Source: Mycobacterium numidiamassiliense
GTDB lineage: Bacteria; Actinomycetota; Actinomycetes; Mycobacteriales; Mycobacteriaceae
Reading direction: 5' to 3'
Length of the DNA: 64,000 bases
NCBI RefSeq assembly: GCF_900157365.1
Contig: NZ_FUEZ01000003.1
Span: 62,001-126,000 of the forward strand
Shown here one piece after another: positions 45,129 through 55,600 of this stretch; the stretch's first letter is position 1; the number at the start of each line of letters is the position of its first letter. Made by a program: the position numbers and the translations under genes. The notes below the pieces were generated by a model. It did no database searches. It had not been told where the DNA came from and was given only the letters and a program-made list of their open reading frames with translations.

Positions 45129-48100
45129 CTATGGACTGCCAGTAGCCGTGGTGGCGGCATCGAATGATCGAGCCGCCGCCCACTGGTCACCGCTGATCGC
45201 GTCCCGCCAGTTCACGCCGATCCCGTCCAGCGCGTCTTCGATGCACGCCCATATCGACTCCAGGGGGGACGCCCCGGGAGCTGCAGCGAAAATCCGTTGC
45301 TCGACGGCATCGTTCGGCTCATGCGCAGCGTCGCTGAATGGCGCCAGGGCGTTGATGGCGTCGATCACGCGCCGCCGACGCTGCGCGTACGGCCAGGCGG
45401 CCAGCTCCTCGGGCATGATCGGCCGGCCGAAGATATAGTCTTGCGCGGCATGCCGATACGGCACTTCGAGCTTGCGGTCCACCGGTTCTTCCGGCAAGCC
45501 TCCCGCGAAGTACAGCGGCACGATCGGCAGCGACACGTCGATCGCCATGTCCAGCAGCGTGGAGGTGAGCCTCTCGACACGCTGACCCGAGTGGAGGTAT
45601 CGAGTTCCGTCGGCATGCACCAGCGTTGACCTGCCGCGGGTGGCGACGTCGCTCTTGATCTTGTCGACCAGGGTGAAGAACTGCTGCGGGTTTTGCTGAT
45701 CGAAGTAGCGGATGTTGCCCAGGTCCCTTCCGGCCAAGGCGTCGAGCAGCCGCAAAAGCTGGCCGATCCATCGATTTGCATGCTTGGCATGGGCGATCGG
45801 CATGACCTGTGTGCCGGTCAGCCAGGACGCGATCGTCGTGCCCAGCAGCGACTCGACCTGCACCTGATGGTTGGCCAGCAGCAGTACCGGGCGCCCGTGA
45901 ATTGCCGCCGTCGCCAGTGGATCCGCGACGATGACGTGTCTGACATAGCGCGACAGCAGCGCCCAGTGCAGCAGATCCCCGAAGCCGCCGGGCGCCATGC
46001 CCAACCGGTCGGTCCAGCAGCTGCGCACCGGCTGCCAGTCGGTCTGCAACGACGCGGTGGCCCGGCACACGCCCTTGTGGGGTCGCTCGACCTCGATCGA
46101 GAGTCGCTCCAGCGGCAGCGCCGTGACCTGACCGTCGACGATCTGCACCTGCGACGGGTGTATCGCATTGTCGGCCGCGTCCGCGACAGCCTCCTTGGTC
46201 GCGATGTCGACAAGCAGCGAATCCCCTTGGCTATCAGTGCGATACACGGCCTGCAGGGTGCCTTTGAACCAGTCCAGCGTTGCCGCCCGCGCCGAATCAA
46301 GCGTGACCACCCCGCGGCCGAGCCGATCGCTCAACGACATCTGAGGCACCGCCCGTCGCTCGCCCAAGAACGCGCGACGCTTGGGCCCGCCGACCTGGGC
46401 GAGGGGCCCCTTGGACAGCAGCATTTCGACGAGACGGATGTGCGCCCACGGCCTGCCCGCCGCGCTGAGCCATAGATCGATGATCGGCATCCGGGGATCG
46501 GCGTCGTCGAACCCGACAAATCGGGCTTCCACGTCCACCGTTGCCTCGACCGGGGTGTCGCTGTAGAACCGGGCCCAGGCCACGCGGCGCGGGAACGCGA
46601 CCGCCGGGTCCGCGGCGTCGGCATAGGACTCGACAGCCGTACCGTCCGTGGTCCATACGCTCATCGCGGCGTGCGGAACGACGTGCAGCGCGCCGTCGAG
46701 AAGTCCCGGGTGCAGCCGGCTCACGGGAACCCCGCACCGGTCGACGGCGAGCGTCCCGGATGCGCCGTTGCGCCCGATCCGGGCACCGTCCATCAGGGTG
46801 GCGAACGCCGGCCCGTGAAACACCGAGCCGTCGTACGGAGTGGCGAAGGGCACGGCGTCTTTCAGCGGGGCGGGCGTTTCCGGTTCGCCCGGGTAGTGGT
46901 CCGCAGTGACGATGACGGCCTCCGCGTGCGTCTCCCAGCGCGACAGCACCGGATTGGGTGCGTCACGCCACGCCTCGACCCGGCCCGCGAAGCGTCCTGG
47001 CGCAACCGGCTCGACGGTCACCCGCAGCTGCTTCGGCGAATCGACGACGATCCACCGGGCTACCCGCAGATCGGTGACCTCGACGACGTTGGTGCCCGCG
47101 GCCTCGCCGGCCGCCTGGGCGAGCAGGTCCAGCACCGACATCATCGGCAGAGAGGGGATTACATACGTCGGGCAATGATCGTTGATCCAGCTGTCCCGGG
47201 CGGGATCGATCGTGGTCTCCACCGTCGTAGCCACGGGCGGAGCCGCCAGGGGCGCGGCCGGGACGGCCAGGGGCGTGGCCGGGACGGCCAAGGGCGTGGC
47301 CGACGAGCCGCTGCCCGCCAAGGATCCAGTGTCCTGCGCGTAGCACACAATGCGCATACCCAGGTTGCTCGCGCTGTAGATCCGCTTTCCGTCGACCCAT
47401 AGGGACGCTTCGGCCACGGCCAGGATGCCGTCGTCGTCACGCGCCACGCGGGTGATCTCCACCTGCGCCGTGATCTGCTTGTTGGTCGGCACGATCTGGC
47501 CTCGGTACCGCCACGTGATCGAGTCATGCAGCGCCACCGGCTCAAACCGCGCCGATGGTCCCGCTTCCCTGCCCAGCCCTAGATCCAGCATTCCGAACTG
47601 CAGGAGTTGCAGCAGCATCTCGATGCCCAACGACCCTGGCTGCACCGGGTCTTGATAAAAGTGCGCCTTGAAGTACCACTCGGCGGGGTCGACATCCTTG
47701 ACGGCGCGCCACCGGCCGAGCCCGGCCTCGCCGCCGGCGGGCCAACGGCCCGTCACCCGGTCGACCATCAACAACATCGGGTCGGCCAAACGCGCTCCCG
47801 GGCCGAAGAATTCGGCCGGGCGGGTGTTCAGGTCGACGGGCGGCCCGTCGGACGCGAGGTCCAGCGCGCGACGCTGCTCGTCGCTGACCGGGAGCCCCAC
47901 CTGGTTCTGTAACGCCTCGCGGCGGAAGTAGCCGAACACCGTATCGAAGGTGTAGACGAGTCCGTCGTCGGCGTGGATCTCGCCGTCGAAGCTCACGATG
48001 ATGGTTCCGGCCGCCTGCGCGATGCTCTTCAGCGAAACCTTGGTGCGCAACGTCCCGGTCGCCGGGGTGACCTCCCGGTGTTGGGTCCCCGTTCCGTCCA

Positions 48101-51100
48101 GGTTGCGGAAGTAGAGGTCCGCTTCAGAATTCAGTGGACAGCCGACGTAGGCGGCCAGCCAACCACAGGGCTGCAGCGCGACCTCCATCAGGACCGCGTT
48201 GGGCATCGTCGCCTCGGCGTTCGCGACGAAATACCAAGCGTCGCTGGGGACGTCGTACTCGACGACAACTTCCGCGCCGGACTTGACCACACCGGTCTGG
48301 CCGACCAGGTCGGTGACCCGCGACATGAAGTGATAGGGCGGACCGGGCAGCCGCGCCACCTTCCGATGCGAGTCGAACTTCTCGAACAGAGGACCAAACG
48401 CCATGGACGGTTTGGCAACGGCGCTGGCGAGCATCGCCTGATAGTCGAACCGGAATCCCGCGACCTCGGAGACCGGCTTGGGTTCGGAGTATCCCGCAAG
48501 CTCTTTCGCGCCCAGATCCATCGGCCAACCGGGTGACAGTTTCAACCCCATCCGGGGGCAGTGGAAGGCGGGCAGGCCGTCGACCGTGCAGAGCAGATCG
48601 GCGAAGAGCATGGGCTCGGGTCCGGCGACCACCTCGCGCACGAACACCTCGTAGACGAGCTCGCGCGATTGCGGCGTGACCTGCCCACGGCAGCGCAACT
48701 TGTACGTCTCGAACGGTACCGGTTCGAAGCGCCACCCGTCGCACTCCAGCGTCATGCCGAGCGCTGTCATGTAGATCGCCATGGTCTGCATGGTGCCCTC
48801 GAACATGAGCGTGCCGGGCATACACGGGTCGTTCTTGAAATGTCCTGCGAAATACCATTTTTCGGGACCGATGTGCTCGACGGCGCGCAGATAACCTCGT
48901 CCCCACGGACCGCCGGAGAAATCCAGGTGGGTGACTTCGTCAATGAACAGCATGTCGCCGCTGGAGATGGACGGCGTTCTGGTGTGGCTGGCGGCGCGCT
49001 CGAAACCGGGGCCGAACGTATGCCAAATCTCGCCGGCCGCCAACGCATCCAGATCGGCACGCTGCAACGAGGTGCGCGACGTCTGCGCCGGTGTCGATTC
49101 CATTGGGCCGCTGACCGTCTCGTCCTCGGGGCGCCACAGGATGCCGCCCGAGGCCGCCAGCTCCTCGTCGGAGAAGAACCCGGCCTGGCCGTTGCGCATC
49201 GACATGCGCTCGACGCCGTCGATCGTGCAGTCGTAGTGGAAGAAGAACATGCGGATATCGCCCTGACGGGCGTGTCCGTCCACGTGGATGTCGAACCGCA
49301 GCGTATCGCCGATTTCGGGCAGGCCGCCCAGGTAGGTCACCTCGCAGCCCAAGAGCCGATACACCCGGTCGCTCTTGTTGGCGAAGTCCGCACCCATCCA
49401 GGAGATGAGCATGAGATCGGCCTGGCCGCTCTCGATCATGATGCCGGCCGGCATCCGGCCCTGGTGAATCCACCAGGCGTCGGCCGTGACATCGGTTTCG
49501 GTCCACAGTGTTCCGGTGCCGTTCGTCGCCGGTTCCGCGTCGATACCCAACAGGCGATCCGCCAGCAGCAGGGGAGGTTCGGGCATCCGAACCTGGCGAC
49601 GGTAGTCGTCTTGCACCGCGAATGCCGGACCGTAGATCTCGGAGATCCTGCCGGAAGAATGCACCCGCAGACCGTCCTTGTCGAGCGTCAGACCCACCGG
49701 CGCGCGCTTGGCCGTCGGCGCAGGCACCACCTTGTCGGCGGGACGGATCGGCTGGATCGCCCTGCACGCGCCTGCACCGGGCGCGCTGTCGGTAACGTTC
49801 CGGGACAACCCTTTCGGTTCAACGGCGGGCCGCGCTGGTTTTTCCGTCAGAAAGTCGTCAGCGCCATTTAGCCAGTCGTCCTGCGGTGCGATGACGGCGG
49901 AGCCGTGGTGGCCGTTTCCGCCGATGGTACTCACGCGGGTCATCTGCACGTCGAAATCAGAAGTGATCGAGAGCGGCTCGGGTGGCGTCTGCGCGGCCAG
50001 GACCGCGCCCAGCGGCTCGCGCGCCAATGCCTCTTCGGCTTTGGGCAGAGCCGGCGGAACCGGGAGATACGTTGCCATCAGCTGCTCCAGTCGAGGGGTG
50101 GTGGTCCGCAGCCCCGCTGCGCCGGAGAAGGCCGGCACGGGCAGCGGATTGCCGCTATTGGTCGCACCGGCGAGAGCCGGAGCTAATTCTGCAGAGGATG
50201 CCGATTGCTCGGCACGAATCGGTAGCCGCACTTCGGGCAGGTGAGCGGGGAACAGCAGTCGCGTGGACTTCCCCGTCGGGGATCGGGAGCCTTGGGGGAA
50301 CCGGGCACTGAGCCCTTCGGCGCCTTGGTGGTTGGGGCCGGCAGGCACCAGCACGATTTCCTGTTCCTGGCCGGCCAGGGCGCGCAAGGCGATTACGGCC
50401 GATCGCTTTTCAGAGGTCCAGGGCGTGCCGTCCGGCCATACGCCGAGGAAGCCGTACAGCACTCCCGCGGCCACGTGCAGCAGTCCCGACGCGGCATGGG
50501 CGTGGCCGAGTTGCGGCGAGAGGTTCAATGCCCCGGGCGCGGTGCCCAAGTGAAGACACTCACCGTGTGGTTGTTGATCCGCCGGTAGGACGGCCAGAAC
50601 CGTATCGCCCTCACGACGGGCGTCGCTCGCGCGTTTGAGCACGACCACGACGGCGGCATCGCCAGGTATCCGCTCGGCCGACCCGAGCAACGCGTGCGCC
50701 GCCGCTTCGTGTACCGATTCGCAATTGAGGTCCACCGCGCCCACAACCGCCGCGTCGATTTCGCCTCGCCGCAGTTCGCGTGCGGCCAGCTCCAAAGCCG
50801 TGGTGCCGGACAGTTCTTCCCTCGACACCGTGAAACTCGGCCCGCGCAGGTCGAATTGGCTGTTCAGGCGATTGGCCACGATGTTCGGCATGGCGCCGAC
50901 GACACCCGCGGCGGTCCATCCCTGCACGACACCATCTCGCGCGGTCGCCAGCTGATCGGGGTCGTCGATCTCGTCGGCCAGCCGCCAGCGCACCCCGAAT
51001 CGTGCCACCTCGGGATCGCATCCCATCCCGACAATGACACTGGTTCGGTCGGGCGGCAGTCCCTTGATCAACTCTTCGATATTGAGGGCAGCCCCCAACA

Positions 51101-52664
51101 GGGCGAGTTGCTGGGGCTGAGTCTGCTTGAGATCGCTTGGGGGAAAACGTGTTTGAGTGAGATCGAGGCAGACCTCGGCCATCCGTGCCCTGAGGTTGCC
51201 ACTCCCCTCGCCGCTGGGGATCGGCTGGCATGCCTGTAGATGCTCTGCAACCGAAGCGGTTTCGTGTCCGTCGCCCACCAACAGGCTCAGTCCGACGATC
51301 GCGATGTCCTCGTCGGCCTGGGGTCTGGTCGCCGGCCACCTCGGACGGGTGTTGCCGTCGTCGGCCGGCTCGATCCATTCTTCGAGGAGCAGGTGCGCGT
51401 TGTTGCCACCGAAACCGAAGTTGTTGATCGCCGCGCGCCGCGGCCCCACGCATGTCCAGGGTTCCGGCTCGGTGAGCAGGCGGAATGGCGAGTCCGCGAT
51501 GAACGGCAGCGGGTCGTCAACGTGCAGTGTGGGGGGGCGAACCCGCGCCCGCATCGCCGCGAGCACCTTGATCGCTCCCGCGGCACCGGAGGCCGTGATG
51601 GAGTGCCCCAGGTTGGATTTCAGTGATCCGATGGGCACGTTCGCCATGCCGCCGAAGATTTCGGTCATGCTCATCAGTTCGGTCAGGTCGCCGCGTGAGG
51701 TCCCGGTGGCGTGGCACTCGATGAGCGAGATATCTTGCGGTTCAAGCTCCGCCATCTCGTAAGCCAGCCGCATCGCGCGCTCTTGACCCTCCTGGGACGG
51801 CACGAGCAGACCACGTCCCCGGCCATCGTTGCTGAGGCCCACCCCCCGGATGACGCCCAAGATCGTGTTGCCTTCGGCGATGGCGTCTTCCAGCCTCCTG
51901 AGCACCAGGATGGCCGCGCCTTCGGCGGGGACCAATCCGTCCGCGCTGCGGTGGAAGGGTCGCGATCTGCCCGAAGCACTGAGTGCCTGTAGCGCACTGA
52001 AGCCCACGTGCAGCAGCAAGTTGCTTGCGCCATTGACGCCGCCCGCCAGCATCACATCCGCGGTGTGGTCGTGCAGCCGGTCACAGGCCAGCTTGATCGC
52101 ATACAGCGACGAGGCGCAGGCAGCATCGAGGGCCGTCGCGCCTGCGGTCAAGCCCAGCCCATTTGCGATGAGATGCGCCGGAAGCCCGGACATGAAGCGA
52201 TTACGCCAATCGATGCTGTGTTCGCTTCCGCGCCAAACCTTTTCAGCTAGATCCGTCATCGTCTTTGTCGGATAGCTGAGGTTACCCAGGACCACCCCGG
52301 CCGAGCCGGGGACTTCGCCGGCGCGCCAGCCCGCGCTGTGCACAGCTTGCCGGGCCGCCTCGATGCCCCAGAGGAAGAGCGGATCCAGCCCGTCGAGTTC
52401 GTCGGCGCCGAGCAGGAAACCACGGCGATCGAAAACGTCGTCGAAGCCGCTCACATACCCGCCGCGATCGGACCACGTGTGGTCGAAGTAGGGCGCGTTC
52501 TTCTGTTCGCGCAGCATCTGCGCCGTGGAGACGCCCCAATAATCCGGCCGCGGTGAGCCGAGCACATCACGCCCCTCGTGGACCGTTTTCCACAACTCGT
52601 CGGGGCTCAGACCACCGGGGAGGACACAGCCCTGACCGACGATCGCAATCGGCTCAAACGTCAC
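45129..52664 (-). CDS. pfaC: Pfa-type PUFA synthase subunit: KS-CLF-FabA-like DH repeats-PKS DH-PlsC acyltransferase
   Basis: This 2511-residue multienzyme has an N-terminal KS (Cys183 in DAACASS) and a chain-length factor at about 455-830 whose active cysteine is replaced (VSREELSG). A ~260-residue linker without acyltransferase motif follows. Four hot-dog segments of the FabA-like DH pairs come next (HQGRMPAGIMIESG near 1090, HFKNDPCMPGTLM near 1275, ATMPNAVLMEVALQPCGW near 1500, HFYQDPVQPGSLG near 1668), then a PKS-type DH (NDHCPTYVIPSLPMM near 1830, LHPGLLDGALH near 1985). The C-terminus is a PlsC/AGPAT-type domain (LANHQVQVES near 2265, VHADGTRY). This is the content of myxobacterial Pfa3. 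The AGPAT probably offloads the chain to a phospholipid or similar acceptor. The GTG at 52664 has GGAG seven bases upstream and lies 23 bp after the previous gene. Confidence 0.85.
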   Translation of the reverse strand: MTFEPIAIVGQGCVLPGGLSPDELWKTVHEGRDVLGSPRPDYWGVSTAQMLREQKNAPYFDHTWSDRGGYVSGFDDVFDRRGFLLGADELDGLDPLFLWGIEAARQAVHSAGWRAGEVPGSAGVVLGNLSYPTKTMTDLAEKVWRGSEHSIDWRNRFMSGLPAHLIANGLGLTAGATALDAACASSLYAIKLACDRLHDHTADVMLAGGVNGASNLLLHVGFSALQALSASGRSRPFHRSADGLVPAEGAAILVLRRLEDAIAEGNTILGVIRGVGLSNDGRGRGLLVPSQEGQERAMRLAYEMAELEPQDISLIECHATGTSRGDLTELMSMTEIFGGMANVPIGSLKSNLGHSITASGAAGAIKVLAAMRARVRPPTLHVDDPLPFIADSPFRLLTEPEPWTCVGPRRAAINNFGFGGNNAHLLLEEWIEPADDGNTRPRWPATRPQADEDIAIVGLSLLVGDGHETASVAEHLQACQPIPSGEGSGNLRARMAEVCLDLTQTRFPPSDLKQTQPQQLALLGAALNIEELIKGLPPDRTSVIVGMGCDPEVARFGVRWRLADEIDDPDQLATARDGVVQGWTAAGVVGAMPNIVANRLNSQFDLRGPSFTVSREELSGTTALELAARELRRGEIDAAVVGAVDLNCESVHEAAAHALLGSAERIPGDAAVVVVLKRASDARREGDTVLAVLPADQQPHGECLHLGTAPGALNLSPQLGHAHAASGLLHVAAGVLYGFLGVWPDGTPWTSEKRSAVIALRALAGQEQEIVLVPAGPNHQGAEGLSARFPQGSRSPTGKSTRLLFPAHLPEVRLPIRAEQSASSAELAPALAGATNSGNPLPVPAFSGAAGLRTTTPRLEQLMATYLPVPPALPKAEEALAREPLGAVLAAQTPPEPLSITSDFDVQMTRVSTIGGNGHHGSAVIAPQDDWLNGADDFLTEKPARPAVEPKGLSRNVTDSAPGAGACRAIQPIRPADKVVPAPTAKRAPVGLTLDKDGLRVHSSGRISEIYGPAFAVQDDYRRQVRMPEPPLLLADRLLGIDAEPATNGTGTLWTETDVTADAWWIHQGRMPAGIMIESGQADLMLISWMGADFANKSDRVYRLLGCEVTYLGGLPEIGDTLRFDIHVDGHARQGDIRMFFFHYDCTIDGVERMSMRNGQAGFFSDEELAASGGILWRPEDETVSGPMESTPAQTSRTSLQRADLDALAAGEIWHTFGPGFERAASHTRTPSISSGDMLFIDEVTHLDFSGGPWGRGYLRAVEHIGPEKWYFAGHFKNDPCMPGTLMFEGTMQTMAIYMTALGMTLECDGWRFEPVPFETYKLRCRGQVTPQSRELVYEVFVREVVAGPEPMLFADLLCTVDGLPAFHCPRMGLKLSPGWPMDLGAKELAGYSEPKPVSEVAGFRFDYQAMLASAVAKPSMAFGPLFEKFDSHRKVARLPGPPYHFMSRVTDLVGQTGVVKSGAEVVVEYDVPSDAWYFVANAEATMPNAVLMEVALQPCGWLAAYVGCPLNSEADLYFRNLDGTGTQHREVTPATGTLRTKVSLKSIAQAAGTIIVSFDGEIHADDGLVYTFDTVFGYFRREALQNQVGLPVSDEQRRALDLASDGPPVDLNTRPAEFFGPGARLADPMLLMVDRVTGRWPAGGEAGLGRWRAVKDVDPAEWYFKAHFYQDPVQPGSLGIEMLLQLLQFGMLDLGLGREAGPSARFEPVALHDSITWRYRGQIVPTNKQITAQVEITRVARDDDGILAVAEASLWVDGKRIYSASNLGMRIVCYAQDTGSLAGSGSSATPLAVPATPLAVPAAPLAAPPVATTVETTIDPARDSWINDHCPTYVIPSLPMMSVLDLLAQAAGEAAGTNVVEVTDLRVARWIVVDSPKQLRVTVEPVAPGRFAGRVEAWRDAPNPVLSRWETHAEAVIVTADHYPGEPETPAPLKDAVPFATPYDGSVFHGPAFATLMDGARIGRNGASGTLAVDRCGVPVSRLHPGLLDGALHVVPHAAMSVWTTDGTAVESYADAADPAVAFPRRVAWARFYSDTPVEATVDVEARFVGFDDADPRMPIIDLWLSAAGRPWAHIRLVEMLLSKGPLAQVGGPKRRAFLGERRAVPQMSLSDRLGRGVVTLDSARAATLDWFKGTLQAVYRTDSQGDSLLVDIATKEAVADAADNAIHPSQVQIVDGQVTALPLERLSIEVERPHKGVCRATASLQTDWQPVRSCWTDRLGMAPGGFGDLLHWALLSRYVRHVIVADPLATAAIHGRPVLLLANHQVQVESLLGTTIASWLTGTQVMPIAHAKHANRWIGQLLRLLDALAGRDLGNIRYFDQQNPQQFFTLVDKIKSDVATRGRSTLVHADGTRYLHSGQRVERLTSTLLDMAIDVSLPIVPLYFAGGLPEEPVDRKLEVPYRHAAQDYIFGRPIMPEELAAWPYAQRRRRVIDAINALAPFSDAAHEPNDAVEQRIFAAAPGASPLESIWACIEDALDGIGVNWRDAISGDQWAAARSFDAATTATGSP

Positions 52665-52687
52665 GACGACTCCGCGGCATCGTTCGA

Positions 52688-55600
52688 TCAGCTGCCGTAG
52701 GGGTACAACTCAAGCCGTTTGAAGCTGACAACCACGAGATCATCCGCGTCGACAAGGTCGAGGTCGCAGACGGCTCGGCTGTTCTTGGCGTCGCCATTCG
52801 AAAGTACGCACCGCAGCCCGCCGCCCAGCGCGCCGGCGCGATAACGGACAACCTCGCCCACCTTCAGCGGCAGCACGGTGCGACCGAGTCGGACGAAGCT
52901 CCAGACCAATGCCGCTTGGAGGCAGCCGTCGAGGGCAGCCGGATCCGTAGCCCAGCCGTCGCCAGGCCAGCCTGCCGTTGTCAGGCCGTACAGGGATGCC
53001 GTCGCGCCCGACTCCTGGCAGTCGACGCTGTCGAGGACCTGGAACGCGGGGCCATGGAACAGCGCGTCGGTGCTGTAGCAGGCGTCGCGGTCGAGCAGGC
53101 GACCGCCGAGCGCAGCTGTCGCCAGTGTCGGCGCGGCGGTTGGGCCCGAACGCATTTCGACGGTCGCGGAGTAGTAGGCGGCCGATCCCGAACCATCGGA
53201 CAACGTGCATGTCAATCGATTCGGCGCCTCCTGGACCGGTGTGCAACGCACCAGCAATGGGTCACCCTGTTGGTCGAAGCCGGTCAACGTGACGCCACGA
53301 AGCACCTTGAGATCGAGAAGGCGCTCGACGTGTTGGCCGGGCCGGCATGCTTCGGCTATCCGCACGAACCACTCGCACGCTTGCACAACCGGCAGCACAA
53401 CGTTGCCCTGAATCCGGTGATCAACCAGGTACGGCTGTAGTGACGCGTGGGCGACCACGCTTGCTGTCCGGCCCTCGGCGGGCATCGGATGTGTTGGCAC
53501 GCCTGCTAATACACCGTCTCCGAGAGTCACCTCGGAACTCCCGGTCTCCCCGTCCAGGACGTCCGAGACGAAAGCTTGCGCGCCGTCCGCAATCGGGATC
53601 AACGAGATGCCTCGGGACTCGAACATCGCCTTGAGGCCGGGGGTGACCATGCCGGAATCCCATGGCCCCCAGCCCAATGCACGAACGAGGCAGGACGGGC
53701 CGCGGCGAGCTTGCTCGGCCAGGGCGACCTTGTTGAGTATCTCGTTGGCCATCGCGTAGTCGCTCTGACCGACGTTGCCGCTGCGCGCGGCCACCGAGGA
53801 GAACAGGCAGACGACCTTCAGCGCATCGTTGGCCGTGGCGTCCAGCAGCGCACACAGACCGCCGACCTTTGTCTCGAAGACACGGTCGAATCCATCCAGC
53901 GTCTTCTTGTGCAGGGGTGCGTCGGCCAGCACACCGGCACCGTGTACCAACCCGGTGATGGGCCCCAAATCGGCTCGCACGCCGTCGAGTAGCGCACCGA
54001 GTTGAGAGGCATCACGGACGTCGGCTGCCGCGTAGCGAACGTGCGAGCCGGCGTCGATCAGCGCGGTAAGGGTCGCACGTACCTCGCGATCTGCCAGGAT
54101 GCGCTGCACCTGTTGTTCCAACTGCTTGGGAGTCGGCTTGACGCCTTGCGCCGCGGCACTGGTGAGCAGGGCCCGCTTGAGCTCGGCGTCGGTTGTCAGC
54201 CCGTGCGCCGCGGCCGGTTCCTCACTGAGTTCGGTGCGCCCGATCAACACGAAGCTGGCCCGCGTCGCCTCGGCCAGCGCAATGACCGAAGCGGCGGTGA
54301 CGCCGCGGCCTCCGCCCGACACCACGATCACGTCGCGATGATCGATGCGCCGGGTGTGCTTTTTCACCGGGCTCGGGTCTGCGGCGACCGTGACCCGGCC
54401 GTGGGGGGTGCCCAGACCGACTTCGAGTTCGGCTCCGCCGGCCAGTATCTCGTGGGCGAGCTGTTCGGCGACGGTGGTCGGCGACTGCTGCCCGATTGCG
54501 ATGTCGATCGCTTTGACGTGTGCGGCCGGCCATTCTTGCGCGGCGGTTTTGGCCAGGGCGCCGACTCCGCCGGCCCAGGCGCGGGGGCCGGGCTCGGTGA
54601 GCAGACCGAAGGTGCCGCCGGTGTCCTGCACGGTGACGAAGACACCGCCGCGTTCGGCGAATTTCGCCGCGATGCGTTGCGCGTCTGCGAAGACCGCCCG
54701 GTTGATAGCCAGCGTGTCGTGGCGGGTAGCTGTTTTTTTCAGAGCTGCGAGGGGGGTCACCGCCCCGGCATCGACGCGGGGGGCGGGCACAACCGTGGCG
54801 TTAATGCCATACCTGCCAAGGGATTCGGCCAAGGCATCCGCGACGGCGTCCTGTGTTGCGACAATCTCGACGTTCGCGCCGCCGTGCAGGCCCGGCATCC
54901 CCATCCCGCTCGCCGGAGCAGAGACCGCGTGCACCGCGTAGCGGGCGGTCGCTGCTCCGGCTAACTCAAAAGGGAGGCGGTCACCTACCGGAGTGCCGTT
55001 GGCAGCGGCCGGCGGGGGTGGTGCTGGCATCGGCGGTGTGCCGTCGACGGCGGCCGGGGTGATCAGCGACTGCAGGTAATCGATGATCTCCTGCAACGTC
55101 GCCAACGCCGCCATCGTCGCCGTCTCCACCTCAGGCAACGCAGGAATCCGCTCCTGCACCGCAGACAAGATCTCAACCCGCTTAATCGAGTCAATCCCCA
55201 AATCCGCTTCCAACGCCATCGACAAATCAAGCATCTCCACGGGATAACCCGTCTTATCCGCCACCACATCCAACATCTGCGCAACCAACTCCGCAGACCC
55301 AGCCACCGCCACCGGAGCCACCGCAGCAGCCGGCGCAACCGGAACCGCCACAGCCACATGACCATTCGACGCCACCGGCACCACCGCCGGAGCCACAACA
55401 CCATTCACCGCGACCGGACCCATCAGCGACTGCAAATAATCAATGATCTCCTGCAACGTCGCCAACGCCGCCATCGTCGCCGTCTCCACCTCAGGCAACG
55501 CAGGAATCCGCTCCTGCACCGCAGACAAGATCTCAACCCGCTTAATCGAGTCAATCCCCAAATCCGCTTCCAACGCCATCGACAAATCAAGCATCTCCAC

